Positions 38,780 to 46,502 of a stretch of DNA of 64,000 nucleotides are shown in pieces. The DNA is from Fen-1301 sp963786395. GTDB lineage: Bacteria; Bacteroidota; Ignavibacteria; Ignavibacteriales; Ignavibacteriaceae. Location of the stretch: assembly GCA_963786395.1 (NCBI GenBank), contig CAWAZD010000014.1:186001-250000 (forward strand), given 5' to 3'. The notes beneath the pieces were generated by a model, which saw only the letters and a list, made by a program, of their open reading frames with translations, made no database searches and had not been told where the DNA came from. Every line of letters starts with the position of its first letter. Within the stretch, counting starts at the first letter, position 1. The position numbers were made by a program, and so were the translations under genes.

Positions 38780-39343
38780 ATGAGAAAAGTAATTTTTCAG
38801 ATGTTGACAACTCTTGACGGTTATTTTGAAGGACCCGATAAAGAAATCGACTGGCATAATGTGGATGACGAATTTAATAATTTCGCCAAAGATGTATTGA
38901 ATAATGTTGATACACTTATTTTCGGTCGTGTAACATATCAATTGATGGCAGATTACTGGCCTTCGGTTGATGCGTTAAAGGATGATCCGGTTGTAGCCGG
39001 ATATATGAATAGTTTAAATAAGATTGTTGTTTCAAAAACATTGAAGTCGGTCGAATGGAACAACACAAAACTGATCAGGCAGAATGTTGATGATGAGATC
39101 CTGAAACTTAAGAAACAGCCCGGGAAGGCAATTGTTATTTTCGGTAGTTCCGATCTGACAGTATCATTGATGAAAAATAATCTTGTAGATGAATTCAGGA
39201 TATTAATTAATCCGGTAATATTAGGAAAAGGCAAACCTTTATTTCAGGGGTTGAATGAACGATACAAATTGAAACTGGTAAGCACACAGGCATTCAATTC
39301 AGGAAACGTAATGCTGATATACAAACCGGACAACACAATGTAA
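38780..39343 (+). CDS. RibD C-terminal / dihydrofolate-reductase-like protein
   Basis: A 187-residue protein of the YyaP/YwjB group, related to the reductase domain of RibD and to DHFR. It shows MRKVIFQMLTTLDGYFEGP at the start, LIFGRVTYQLMADYWP, IVVSKTLKSVEWNN, IVIFGSSDLTVSLM, and the end block LVDEFRILINPVILGKGKPLF. ATG 38780 is chosen because AAGGA lies seven bases upstream; upstream in-frame codons overlap DoxX. It is probably an NADPH reductase of unknown substrate. Confidence 0.85.
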   Translation: MRKVIFQMLTTLDGYFEGPDKEIDWHNVDDEFNNFAKDVLNNVDTLIFGRVTYQLMADYWPSVDALKDDPVVAGYMNSLNKIVVSKTLKSVEWNNTKLIRQNVDDEILKLKKQPGKAIVIFGSSDLTVSLMKNNLVDEFRILINPVILGKGKPLFQGLNERYKLKLVSTQAFNSGNVMLIYKPDNTM

Positions 39344-39362
39344 TGTAGAAATGGAGTAACCA

Positions 39363-39607
39363 ATAAAGGCGTTGCCTTTATTTATTAAGATTATGACCAC
39401 ACAGCATTATTTATTAAAATGCCATAAATGGCATAAGTATTTTTACATGATTCTTTTACCCAGTCCTGAAGGACTGGGCTAATTTTAATAATTGTTATAG
39501 TTCATTAGCCCAGGCATTTATGCCTGGGATTATAAGCTAATAATAAATGTGATTTTAGGGGATTTATCCCCTTACAAGGTTCCGGATTGATTGTGGCGGT
39601 CATTAGC
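39363..39607 (+). repeat. Multi-hairpin dispersed repeat, copy B (full length)
   Basis: A 245-bp unit with five hairpins in order: TAAAGGC-GTT-GCCTTTA, ATGCCA-TAAA-TGGCAT, CCCAGTCC-TGAA-GGACTGGG, CCCAGGCA-TTTA-TGCCTGGG and AGGGGA-TTTA-TCCCCT. It ends in CCGGATTGATTGTGGCGGTCATTAG. Copy C (44141-44385) is the same length in the opposite orientation; F and G are also full length. There is no terminal inverted repeat and no ORF, so it is not a simple MITE. Confidence 0.92.
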
Positions 39608-39624
39608 AGTATTGGATTATTGGA

Positions 39625-39704
39625 TCGAAACGCAACTGAATTTATAGCAAATGATTTGCAGCCGATGTTCTTTTGCTACTTTTCTTGCGCCAAGAAAAGG
39701 AGGG
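39625..39704 (+). repeat. Palindromic dispersed repeat, right half only
   Basis: Matches the right arm of the element at 41277-41405 and its extension: AACTGAATTTATAGCAAATG, GATTTGCAGCCGATGTTC, TTTTGCTACTTTTCTTGCG. It directly follows multi-hairpin copy B, so two repeat families are juxtaposed. Confidence 0.8.
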
Positions 39705-39865
39705 AGGATAGCTTCAAAGAAAAGAACATAGAAAAGGGTAAAAAACAATCCCTCCTCCCGCAATGCCCTAAATAGAAATCCACTGTGACTATTACAACAT
39801 TAAAATTCCTTTAAATCCATAGATTAAAACATGATCAATTTTATAATAATTATATGGAGATACCT

Positions 39866-40429
39866 ATGAAATATATGATAAGAGTTTGTTTGGTTTTAAT
39901 AATTGCCGCTGCAGCAAACATGTTTGCCCAATCCAGTATGCCCGGGGATAAGCAGACATTTCAATCGCTGAATGACAAATGGAACAAAGCACTGGTTGCG
40001 GGAGATGTAAATGCACTTGTAGATTTTTATGTTGATGATGCTGTATCGCTCCCGAGTTATGCGCCAATCATGAGGGGGAAAGATGAAATACGTGAAGGTA
40101 ATAAGAAAGATCTGGAACAGACAAAATATTTAAGCCTCAATTCCACTACGACAGATGTCTATGGTGTGGGAGATGTTAGAATTGAAATAGGCACATATGA
40201 TATTTCATTGATTCCAGCCAAAATGACTGAACCTATTAAGGATCATGGTAAATATCTCACCGTTTGGCAAAAACAACCGGATGGCGCATGGAAAATAAAA
40301 GTGGATACGTTCAATACCGATATGCCGCCAATGAGTCAGACTCAGGCAGGTGCAAAGGAGAAACCGATGTACGATAAAGATAAAGACATGGACAACGGTA
40401 AAAACAAAGATAATGATGGTGATAAATAG
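39866..40429 (+). CDS. SnoaL/DUF4440-like exported protein (paralogue 1)
   Basis: A 187-residue protein with a signal peptide (YMIRVCLVLIIAAAANMFAQ). ATG 39866 has GGAG six bases upstream and is preferred over 39854. The mature domain (FQSLNDKWNKALVAGDVNAL, FYVDDAVSLPSYAPIMRGKDEI, TVWQKQPDGAWKIKVDTFN) is an NTF2-like SnoaL/DUF4440 fold, a cone-shaped domain used for small-ligand binding or catalysis. The tail is a charged Asp/Lys run. A close paralogue starts ~230 bases downstream, so this is a tandem duplication. A strong terminator follows it. Confidence 0.75.
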   Translation: MKYMIRVCLVLIIAAAANMFAQSSMPGDKQTFQSLNDKWNKALVAGDVNALVDFYVDDAVSLPSYAPIMRGKDEIREGNKKDLEQTKYLSLNSTTTDVYGVGDVRIEIGTYDISLIPAKMTEPIKDHGKYLTVWQKQPDGAWKIKVDTFNTDMPPMSQTQAGAKEKPMYDKDKDMDNGKNKDNDGDK

Positions 40430-40454
40430 TAGTATGACTTAACCGTTAGCTCCT

Positions 40455-40485
40455 AAGGCTGTCTGATTTGACAGCCTTTTTTTAT
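40455..40485 (+). terminator. Intrinsic terminator between SnoaL-like paralogues
   Basis: A perfect 9-bp stem AAGGCTGTC / GACAGCCTT with loop TGATTT, followed by a run of T ending in ATTATT. It would separate transcription of the two paralogous genes. Confidence 0.88.
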
Positions 40486-40660
40486 TATTCCTGATGCATT
40501 TTGATCGCAAGCCGGAATCTGTCAATGAAAATAATTAGTATCAGTTTTAATTATACTGAAATTTTATTTTTGACAAATATTGTGATAAGAAGGACGATTA
40601 TATAAATCCAAAAGTCTAATATTCTGCGGGGAAATTTTGGAACAAATACATGGAGATATT

Positions 40661-41197
40661 ATGAATACTATGATTAGGTGTTGCTTATTTGTCTTATTAA
40701 TTACTGTTGCCTCAAACTTATCCGCTCAAACAAACACTCCCCCTGACAAGAAAACATTGCAGGATCTGTACGACAAATGGGATAAGGCAATAGTTGCAGG
40801 TGATCAAAACACATATTCTGATTTTTATACTGAGGATGCGTTTTCACTCCCCAGTTATTCACCTATGATGAAAGGCAAGAGTGAAATTGAACAGCAGAGT
40901 ATGAAAAATATGGGGACAATGAAAATTTCTAATCTTACTACAACAACTACTGATGTATTTGGCAACGGCGATATGGCAATTGCCATAGGCACTTATGATA
41001 TAACACTAACTCCGGCTAAAATGAAAGAAAAGATTACAGATCATGGAAAATTTCTTACCGTCTGGCAGAAACTCCCGGATGGTTTATGGAAAATAAAAGC
41101 CCATACATACAACTCTGATGTAAACCCCATGAATCAAACACAGGCAGGCGCAAAAGAGAAACCTAAAGATGATGATAAATATAAAGATTATAGATAA
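40661..41197 (+). CDS. SnoaL/DUF4440-like exported protein (paralogue 2)
   Basis: A 178-residue paralogue of the previous gene with the same layout: signal peptide (CCLFVLLITVASNLSAQ), LQDLYDKWDKAIVAGDQNTY, FYTEDAFSLPSYSPMMKGKSEI, LTVWQKLPDGLWKIKAHTYN and the shared tail NQTQAGAKEKPKDDDK. ATG 40661 is chosen because GGAGA precedes it; the in-frame TTG at 40637 is unlikely. Conservation of the whole domain, including the PMxKGKxEI and WQKxPDG blocks, shows that both copies remain under selection. The function is unknown. Confidence 0.75.
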   Translation: MNTMIRCCLFVLLITVASNLSAQTNTPPDKKTLQDLYDKWDKAIVAGDQNTYSDFYTEDAFSLPSYSPMMKGKSEIEQQSMKNMGTMKISNLTTTTTDVFGNGDMAIAIGTYDITLTPAKMKEKITDHGKFLTVWQKLPDGLWKIKAHTYNSDVNPMNQTQAGAKEKPKDDDKYKDYR

Positions 41198-41276
41198 TGT
41201 AAATATGAAACATCATTTGAGGTTTTTAATAAAAAACTTTTACTGTCATTCCTTCGATATGTTTTGCCGTATTTCC

Positions 41277-41515
41277 CGGCCTTAAATCATTTGCGTTAAA
41301 TAAATTCAGTGGAGTTGAGTGGCAGTGAGGGACGCTGTTCGAGCGTAGCGAGTTCGTCCCGAGCAACGAAACACAACTGAATTTATAGCAAATGATTTAC
41401 AGCCGATGTTCTTTTGCTACTTTTCTTGCGTCAAGAAAAGTAGGGTGAGAAAGGCAAATCATTTACAGCCGATGTTCTTTTCGTTCTTTTCTTCAAAGAA
41501 AAGAACAGAGAGAAA
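41277..41515 (+). repeat. Palindromic dispersed repeat, full copy plus extension
   Basis: The core 41277-41405 is a long imperfect palindrome. The left arm CGGCCTTAAATCATTTGCG...TAAATTCAGT pairs with the right arm ACTGAATTTATAGCAAATGA...AGCCG. The centre holds GGGACGCTG...CGAGTTCGTCCC. A second shorter copy of the right end (AAATCATTTACAGCCGATG) follows at 41456-41475, then TTCTTTTC runs. Related copies are at 43131-43262 and (half) 39625-39704. The region 41198-41597 contains no gene. Confidence 0.88.
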
Positions 41516-41597
41516 AGCACAGAGGAAATTAATTGCAAAAAAACTAAATATTTCCCCTGTATATGAAAAATACAGGGAAAATACTTACCTTTCGATA

Positions 41598-42428
41598 ATG
41601 AATGATCTGTTTAAAATAAACAAACTTGGCATTCCCGATGCTAAGAAGATTGCAGCTTCAATTAATGAACCACACATGCACGATTTTGAAGAACTGCTTA
41701 TTGGCATCGAAGGTCAGCTTGAACATTTCATCGATTTTAAAGAGTCCACCGTTAAAGCTCCATATATTAGTTTTGTTACAAAGGGAAAATTGCATAGAGT
41801 AAAGCCGCTTGTATATAAAGGCAAATTAAGCCTCTGGCAGATACGGTTTAATTCTGATTTCCTTCCTGAAACAAGTTTCCGGCTCTATTCATATTATCAT
41901 GACCATGCGAACATTATGATGAAAAATGACCCGGGTTTCCGTCATTTAGTAATGCTCTGCGAAATGATGTCATTTGAAATGGAACAGACAAAGCCAAAAC
42001 TTTCCGTTGTGCATGATCTGTTAAAGACAATATTCACAATGATAGAAGCGGAACACGAAAAACATTCTGCCGTAGATGAAGTTGTTCCGAAATCCCAAAG
42101 CACTACATTTAAAAACTTTCTTAAAATACTCGAGGATAATTTCAGACGCTCAGAGGGCGTTGATTTTTATGCCGAAAAATTATTCATGTCTGCAAGGAAT
42201 CTTAATCTTGTTTGTAAAAATGTCATCAATAAGAGTGTTTCTGAAATAATTGAAGCAAGAAAACTTATCGAAGCCAGGAACCTGTTGATTCATTCGGATA
42301 AATCGGTAGCCGAAATAGGTTTTGAACTTGGATATAACGAAAATGCCTACTTTACCAGCGTATTTAAGAAAAAAACAGGCATCACGCCTACCGAATTCCG
42401 CGAAAAGATGAGCAAGCTCATTTCCTAA
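41598..42428 (+). CDS. AraC-family transcriptional regulator
   Basis: A 276-residue regulator. ATG 41598 (MNDLFKINKLGIPDA) is preferred to 41406, because codons before 41598 read into the palindromic repeat and give a Phe/Lys/Arg-rich leader unlike any AraC protein. The N-terminal part is a cupin-like sensor domain (HMHDFEELLIGIEGQLEHFI region). The C-terminal ~100 residues are a double helix-turn-helix: VDFYAEKLFMSARNLNLVCK, then KSVAEIGFELGYNENAYFTS and FKKKTGITPTEFRE. It may control the YceI gene 105 bases downstream. Confidence 0.88.
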   Translation: MNDLFKINKLGIPDAKKIAASINEPHMHDFEELLIGIEGQLEHFIDFKESTVKAPYISFVTKGKLHRVKPLVYKGKLSLWQIRFNSDFLPETSFRLYSYYHDHANIMMKNDPGFRHLVMLCEMMSFEMEQTKPKLSVVHDLLKTIFTMIEAEHEKHSAVDEVVPKSQSTTFKNFLKILEDNFRRSEGVDFYAEKLFMSARNLNLVCKNVINKSVSEIIEARKLIEARNLLIHSDKSVAEIGFELGYNENAYFTSVFKKKTGITPTEFREKMSKLIS

Positions 42429-42532
42429 AAACACAACACTTCTACCGAATACTGATACCACCCGATACTTTTTTCGGCGTATGTTATCACTAAAGATTTT
42501 AACAAATAATAAATAAAATAATGGAGTAAAAA

Positions 42533-43072
42533 ATGGAAAACACAAAATGGGCTATAGACCCCGCACACAGTGAAATCTCATTCAAGGTAAAACACCTTAT
42601 GATAACAAACGTAAAAGGTGAATTCAAAAACTTTAAAGGCGAAGTAAAATCGATCGGTAATGATTTTCTTGCGGATTCAATCAGCTTTACTTTAGATGCA
42701 TCATCAATATTCACAAACAGCAACGACAGGGATGCACACTTAAAAGGCGCAGACTTCTTTGATGTGGAAAAATATAAAGAGCTTTCATTCAAAGGTGAAA
42801 CTCTTAAAAAAATTGACGATGAAACATTCAAATTAACCGGAAACTTCACAATGAAGGGCGTTAGTAAAGAAGTTACATTTGACGTTGAATTCGGCGGAGT
42901 TAACAAAGATCCCTGGGGCAATGAGAAAGCCGGTTTTGCTTTAAACGGCAAGATCAACCGTAAGGACTGGGGGTTAAATTGGAACGCAGCCTTAGAAACC
43001 GGCGGCGTACTAGTAGGCGAAGAAGTAAAAATCTCCGGAGACCTCCAATTTGTAAAACAATCTACTAATTAG
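42533..43072 (+). CDS. YceI-family lipid-binding protein
   Basis: A 179-residue YceI protein: WAIDPAHSEISFKVKHLMI at the start, DAHLKGADFFDVEKYKELSF in the middle, LTGNFTMKGVSKEVTFDVEF, and GFALNGKINRKDWGLNW near the end. YceI proteins are lipocalin-like barrels that bind isoprenoid chains. This one has no signal peptide, so it is predicted cytoplasmic. A GGAG site precedes the ATG. It is adjacent to an AraC regulator and a DODA-type dioxygenase. Confidence 0.93.
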   Translation: MENTKWAIDPAHSEISFKVKHLMITNVKGEFKNFKGEVKSIGNDFLADSISFTLDASSIFTNSNDRDAHLKGADFFDVEKYKELSFKGETLKKIDDETFKLTGNFTMKGVSKEVTFDVEFGGVNKDPWGNEKAGFALNGKINRKDWGLNWNAALETGGVLVGEEVKISGDLQFVKQSTN

Positions 43073-43130
43073 ATTGTTTTACTGTTAAGAAAACTCTTTG
43101 AGGTCGAGATATTAATTGTGTCCTTATTTC

Positions 43131-43262
43131 CGGCCTTAAATTATTTGCGTTAAAAAAATTAAGTGAAGCGGAGCGGCAGTGAGGGACGCTGTTCGAGCGT
43201 AGCGAGTTTGTCCCGAGCAGCGACGTGCTATTTACATTTTTAGCAGAATAATTTTACAGCCG
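43131..43262 (+). repeat. Palindromic dispersed repeat, diverged copy
   Basis: Has the same left arm (CGGCCTTAAATTATTTGCG) and centre (GCGGCAGTGAGGGACGCTGT, AGCGAGTTTGTCCCGAGCAG) as the element at 41277, with a decayed right arm ending TTTTACAGCCG. It fills the gap before the dioxygenase gene. Confidence 0.85.
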
Positions 43263-43308
43263 ATAGTTCTTTTGTTTAACCCTAACATAAATTCGTGTGT
43301 GCACAAAA

Positions 43309-44139
43309 ATGAAACTTAATGATTTAAATAAGATCTCCTCATCCTTTCCAAATTCTGAAAAGATGCCTGTCCTGTTCTTAGGACACGGCAGCCCCATGAA
43401 CGCCCTTGAAGATAATGAATTTGTGCACGGGTGGATAGACGCAGGAAATTCAATACCAAAACCGAATGCCATTCTTTGCATATCGGCGCATTGGGAAACC
43501 CGCGGTACATACGTAACCGTTATGGAACAGCCCCGCACCATCCATGATTTCGGAGGGTTTCCCCAGGAATTATTTAACGTTCAGTATCCCGCTCCCGGAA
43601 GTCCCGAACTTGCTAAAGAAGTTCAGGAAACTGTAAAGAATGCTGAAGTAAGATCAGATGAAAAATGGGGACTGGACCACGGATGCTGGAGCGTGGTGAA
43701 ACATTTATATCCGCATGCTGATGTGCCGGTGGTTCAAATGAGTCTGGATTATTATCAGCCGGCTCAATATCATTATAACCTTGGTAAAGAATTATCGCGG
43801 CTCAGGAATAAAGGTATTCTGATTGTCGGCAGCGGAAACATTGTGCACAATCTCAGAATGGTAGCATGGGATAAATTAGATAAAGCAGGGTTCGGTTACG
43901 ACTGGGCAATAGAAGCAAATGACAGAATGAAGGAATTAATTTTAAGCGGCGACTATAATCCGCTGATAAATTATGACAAACAGGGCGAAGCATTTAAACT
44001 TGCAATACCAACTCCGGAACATTATCTGCCTATGCTGTATGCTTTAGCATTAAAGGAAGAAAAAGAAGAAGTGGGTTTATTTAACGACTCGGCTGTCGGC
44101 GGCTCATTAACAATGACATCCTTTAAAATATCTTCTTAA
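43309..44139 (+). CDS. ygiD: 4,5-DOPA dioxygenase extradiol-like protein (LigB family)
   Basis: A 276-residue protein of the YgiD/DODA family of class III extradiol dioxygenases. Metal ligands are in LFLGHGSPMNAL (His) and ILCISAHWETRG (His), with later family blocks WGLDHGCWSVVKHLYP and LIVGSGNIVHNLR. The ATG at 43309 is preferred to the in-frame GTG at 43297, since no homologue-like residues precede it. In this family the native substrate is often unknown despite activity on DOPA. It lies next to YceI, in a common stress-type grouping. Confidence 0.92.
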   Translation: MKLNDLNKISSSFPNSEKMPVLFLGHGSPMNALEDNEFVHGWIDAGNSIPKPNAILCISAHWETRGTYVTVMEQPRTIHDFGGFPQELFNVQYPAPGSPELAKEVQETVKNAEVRSDEKWGLDHGCWSVVKHLYPHADVPVVQMSLDYYQPAQYHYNLGKELSRLRNKGILIVGSGNIVHNLRMVAWDKLDKAGFGYDWAIEANDRMKELILSGDYNPLINYDKQGEAFKLAIPTPEHYLPMLYALALKEEKEEVGLFNDSAVGGSLTMTSFKISS

Positions 44140-44140
44140 G

Positions 44141-44385
44141 CTAATAACCATCACAATCGATCCGGAAAATTATAAGGGGATAAATCCCCTAAAATCACAA
44201 TTATTTTTAGCCCATATTCCCAGGCATAAATGCCTGGGCTAATGAACTATAACTATTATTAAAATTAGCCCAGTCCTTCAGGACTGGGTAAATGGAATCA
44301 CGTAAAAAATACTTATGCCATTCATGGCATTAAAATTAATAATGCTGGGTGGCATAATCTTAATAAATAAAGGCAACACCTTTAT
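44141..44385 (-). repeat. Multi-hairpin dispersed repeat, copy C (full length, inverted)
   Basis: Has the same five hairpins as copy B in reverse order: AGGGGATAAATCCCCT, CCCAGGCATAAATGCCTGGG, CCCAGTCCTTCAGGACTGGG, ATGCCATTCATGGCAT and a decayed AAAGGCAACACCTTT. The first hairpin of the +-oriented unit shows compensating changes. Confidence 0.92.
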
Positions 44386-44520
44386 GTAGAGCTCCATTCC
44401 TCCACCAATCCACCAATCCAACAATCCATTCTTCCATCTATCCATTATTCCAAAATCCATTCCATCCTCCTCTAACTTTTTCCTTTTACCTTTTACCTTT
44501 TACCTTTCTTCCAGCTATCC
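44386..44520 (+). repeat. Degenerate TCCA-type repeats
   Basis: Short imperfect units (CCACCAATCCACCAATCC, AACAATCCATTCTTCC) followed by CTTTTACCTTTTACC runs. There is no coding potential. It separates repeat copy C from the end of the OmpA gene; a hairpin GCGGCAC-AGGTAAT-GCCGC-like stem (44539-44556) lies just before the OmpA stop and could terminate it. Confidence 0.7.
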
Positions 44521-44588
44521 TGTTTAAAATAACAAAAGCGGCACAGGTAATGCCGCTTCTGTTAACACTGCAAATCAGCTAAGAAGGT

Positions 44589-46004
44589 TTATTTGAAATC
44601 TTTTGAAATAACTTTTATCTCAACTCTTCTGTTCATCGCTCTTCCTTCATTAGTCTCATTTGTAGCAATAGGATTCGCTTTACCATAACCGACTATTACC
44701 AGACTATTTTCGTTAATTCCTTTACTAACAAGGTAGTCAACTACTGATTGAGCTCTTTGTTTCGATAACCTTTTATTATAACTGACAGAACCAATTCCAT
44801 CTGTATAACCGCCGATCTCCCATTTATAATTATGATGTTTCTTCATGGTTCCAACCAGACCTTCAAGAACAGGATAAGCGTTGGGGAGAAGGTTTGATTT
44901 ATTAAATTCAAAATTTGTGTCTCCGCTAAGTACTAATGATTCCACTTCAGCGGGTTCTTTAATTATAACTGTCTTTACTTCTTTCTTAATTGGACATCCA
45001 TCAGCATCCACCTGAACACCGGCTGGAGTGTTTGGACATTTGTCAAGATAATCAGGAACACCGTCGCCGTCAGAATCAAGAGGACATCCGTTAACGTCAA
45101 CCGCTACTCCGGCAGGAGTATTAGCACATTTATCAAGATAATCAGGAACCCCGTCACCATCTGAATCAAGAGGGCAGCCATTAGCATCTACTTTTACGCC
45201 AACTGGTGTATTAGGACATTTATCAAGATAATCAGGAACACCATCATTATCTGAATCAAGAGGACAGCCAAAATCATCTACCTGAACTCCTTTTGGAGTA
45301 TCGGGACATTTGTCTCTGGAATCAGGAACTCCGTCACCATCCGAATCTCTGTCTCTTCCAAAGAAATATGATACACCCGCAGTCAAAGTATAAAACATAT
45401 CATTGTTGGAACCGGTTATAATATCATCCATAAAATCTTTGGTCCCGATTATTACTGATCCGGTTAAATCTATACTTATACTCCGCGATACAATAAATCT
45501 TACACCCAGGTCGCCATTATAGGCTAACATATGACTCACATAATTTCCTGCCTGATAGTTCGGTAAATTATGCTTGTTGCCATCCTTAGGATATACCCAA
45601 AGATTGGAAGCACCAAGGGCAAGAAAAGGATATATTTTATCATCAATAGAAATAGTATACATTATTTCACCGCCGATCATATTTACATTAGTTGTAAATT
45701 CATTTGTCGGATTTCCGGACACTGCAGGAGCACCTCTACCGGAAATAAATCCCGTTTCTCCAAATCCTCTTACTCCAAAATTTCCCGTACTTGAAGAAGG
45801 GAAAAAATATCCCAGCGAGCCTTTCCACATATAATTTATCTTACTGGTACTATAATCAGTATACGCTAACGTTATTCCACCGTCAACGGTAACACTGATA
45901 ACATTTGACATAGAATTTGGTTTTCGTGATTGAACCTGTTCCTGTGCCAAAGTAAATTGAGCAATGATGAAAAGCATCAGCGAAAAAGATAGAAGTAGCT
46001 TCAT
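44589..46004 (-). CDS. OmpA-family outer-membrane protein with TSP3 repeats
   Basis: A 471-residue protein with a signal peptide (LLLSFSLMLFIIAQFTLAQ). Residues ~20-215 form a predicted beta-barrel. Five calcium-binding thrombospondin type 3 repeats follow (DSDGDGVPDSRDKCPDTPKG, then DNDGVPDYLDKCPNTPVG and similar). The C-terminal OmpA domain (~370-470) binds peptidoglycan through NFEFNKSNLLPNAYPVL, GYTDGIGSVSYNKRLSKQRA and NRRVEIKV. It anchors the outer membrane to the cell wall. The spaced Asp repeats are nearly identical at the DNA level (45000-45330), so this gene is prone to repeat-number change. Confidence 0.95.
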   Translation of the reverse strand: MKLLLSFSLMLFIIAQFTLAQEQVQSRKPNSMSNVISVTVDGGITLAYTDYSTSKINYMWKGSLGYFFPSSSTGNFGVRGFGETGFISGRGAPAVSGNPTNEFTTNVNMIGGEIMYTISIDDKIYPFLALGASNLWVYPKDGNKHNLPNYQAGNYVSHMLAYNGDLGVRFIVSRSISIDLTGSVIIGTKDFMDDIITGSNNDMFYTLTAGVSYFFGRDRDSDGDGVPDSRDKCPDTPKGVQVDDFGCPLDSDNDGVPDYLDKCPNTPVGVKVDANGCPLDSDGDGVPDYLDKCANTPAGVAVDVNGCPLDSDGDGVPDYLDKCPNTPAGVQVDADGCPIKKEVKTVIIKEPAEVESLVLSGDTNFEFNKSNLLPNAYPVLEGLVGTMKKHHNYKWEIGGYTDGIGSVSYNKRLSKQRAQSVVDYLVSKGINENSLVIVGYGKANPIATNETNEGRAMNRRVEIKVISKDFK

Positions 46005-46170
46005 TTTGCAATCCTTTTGTTATTTTGAGACAAATCAATTAAAAATGTATTTATCATTTACTCTATAATTTAAATGCTAACTAACAGTTAGTCAATCGAC
46101 CAAAAGGATGAAAAGAGGATTAGGTCAAAAAAACATCTCTTAATTCTATTTTGCAAAGGAAAATTCCGAA

Positions 46171-46198
46171 AACCTGGTACAACTACCAGGTTTTTTTA
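46171..46198 (+). terminator. Hairpin with T-tract between divergent genes
   Basis: A stem AACCTGGT / ACCAGGTT with loop ACAACT, followed by TTTTTTT on the plus strand. It lies within the 498-base gap 46005-46502 upstream of both flanking genes, where a terminator is unexpected. Its arm AACCTGGTAGTTGTAC on the minus strand matches the motif at 46348-46366, so it may be a regulatory dyad instead. Confidence 0.5.
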
Positions 46199-46344
46199 AC
46201 CATTATGCGAAAACGAGCAAAAAACGAAGATAATTTGCTGTACATTGTACCGTACTTTCTATGAAAACCCGCACTTTCCAGGATAAAACCAGTCAAAAAA
46301 CGCCACTTTTTAGAACAACTTTCACATTTCACTTCAAAATAGTC

Positions 46345-46372
46345 TGAAAAACCTGGTAGTTGTACTGATTCA
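46345..46372 (+). promoter_or_regulatory. Repeated motif CTGGTAGTTGTACTGATTC, copy 3
   Basis: A near-copy of the motifs at 21287 and 22937, located ~140 bases upstream of the gene at 46503. The remainder of the 46005-46502 gap is AT-rich and non-coding; I see no other site in it. Confidence 0.4.
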
Positions 46373-46502
46373 TTTAAATGAAAAACCTTTTAGGTTTAAA
46401 GTGAAAATAATTTAGAGGTATCAGTTCAGGACTTCAATTACAATTTAAAGTACATCGATAAAAAATCTTTGCCCGATAAATAAACTATAATGGAGTCCTG
46501 CA

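Noticed and set aside
39587..39775. An ORF of 62 codons on the plus strand
   Set aside because: It lies inside two dispersed repeats (multi-hairpin copy B and the palindromic element), so the codons are repeat sequence.
44278..44460. A 60-codon minus-strand ORF
   Set aside because: It consists of multi-hairpin copy C and TCCA repeats; no coding signal.
45000..45330. Direct DNA repeats of about 75-100 bp
   Set aside because: They encode the TSP3 calcium repeats of the OmpA protein and are explained by that protein.
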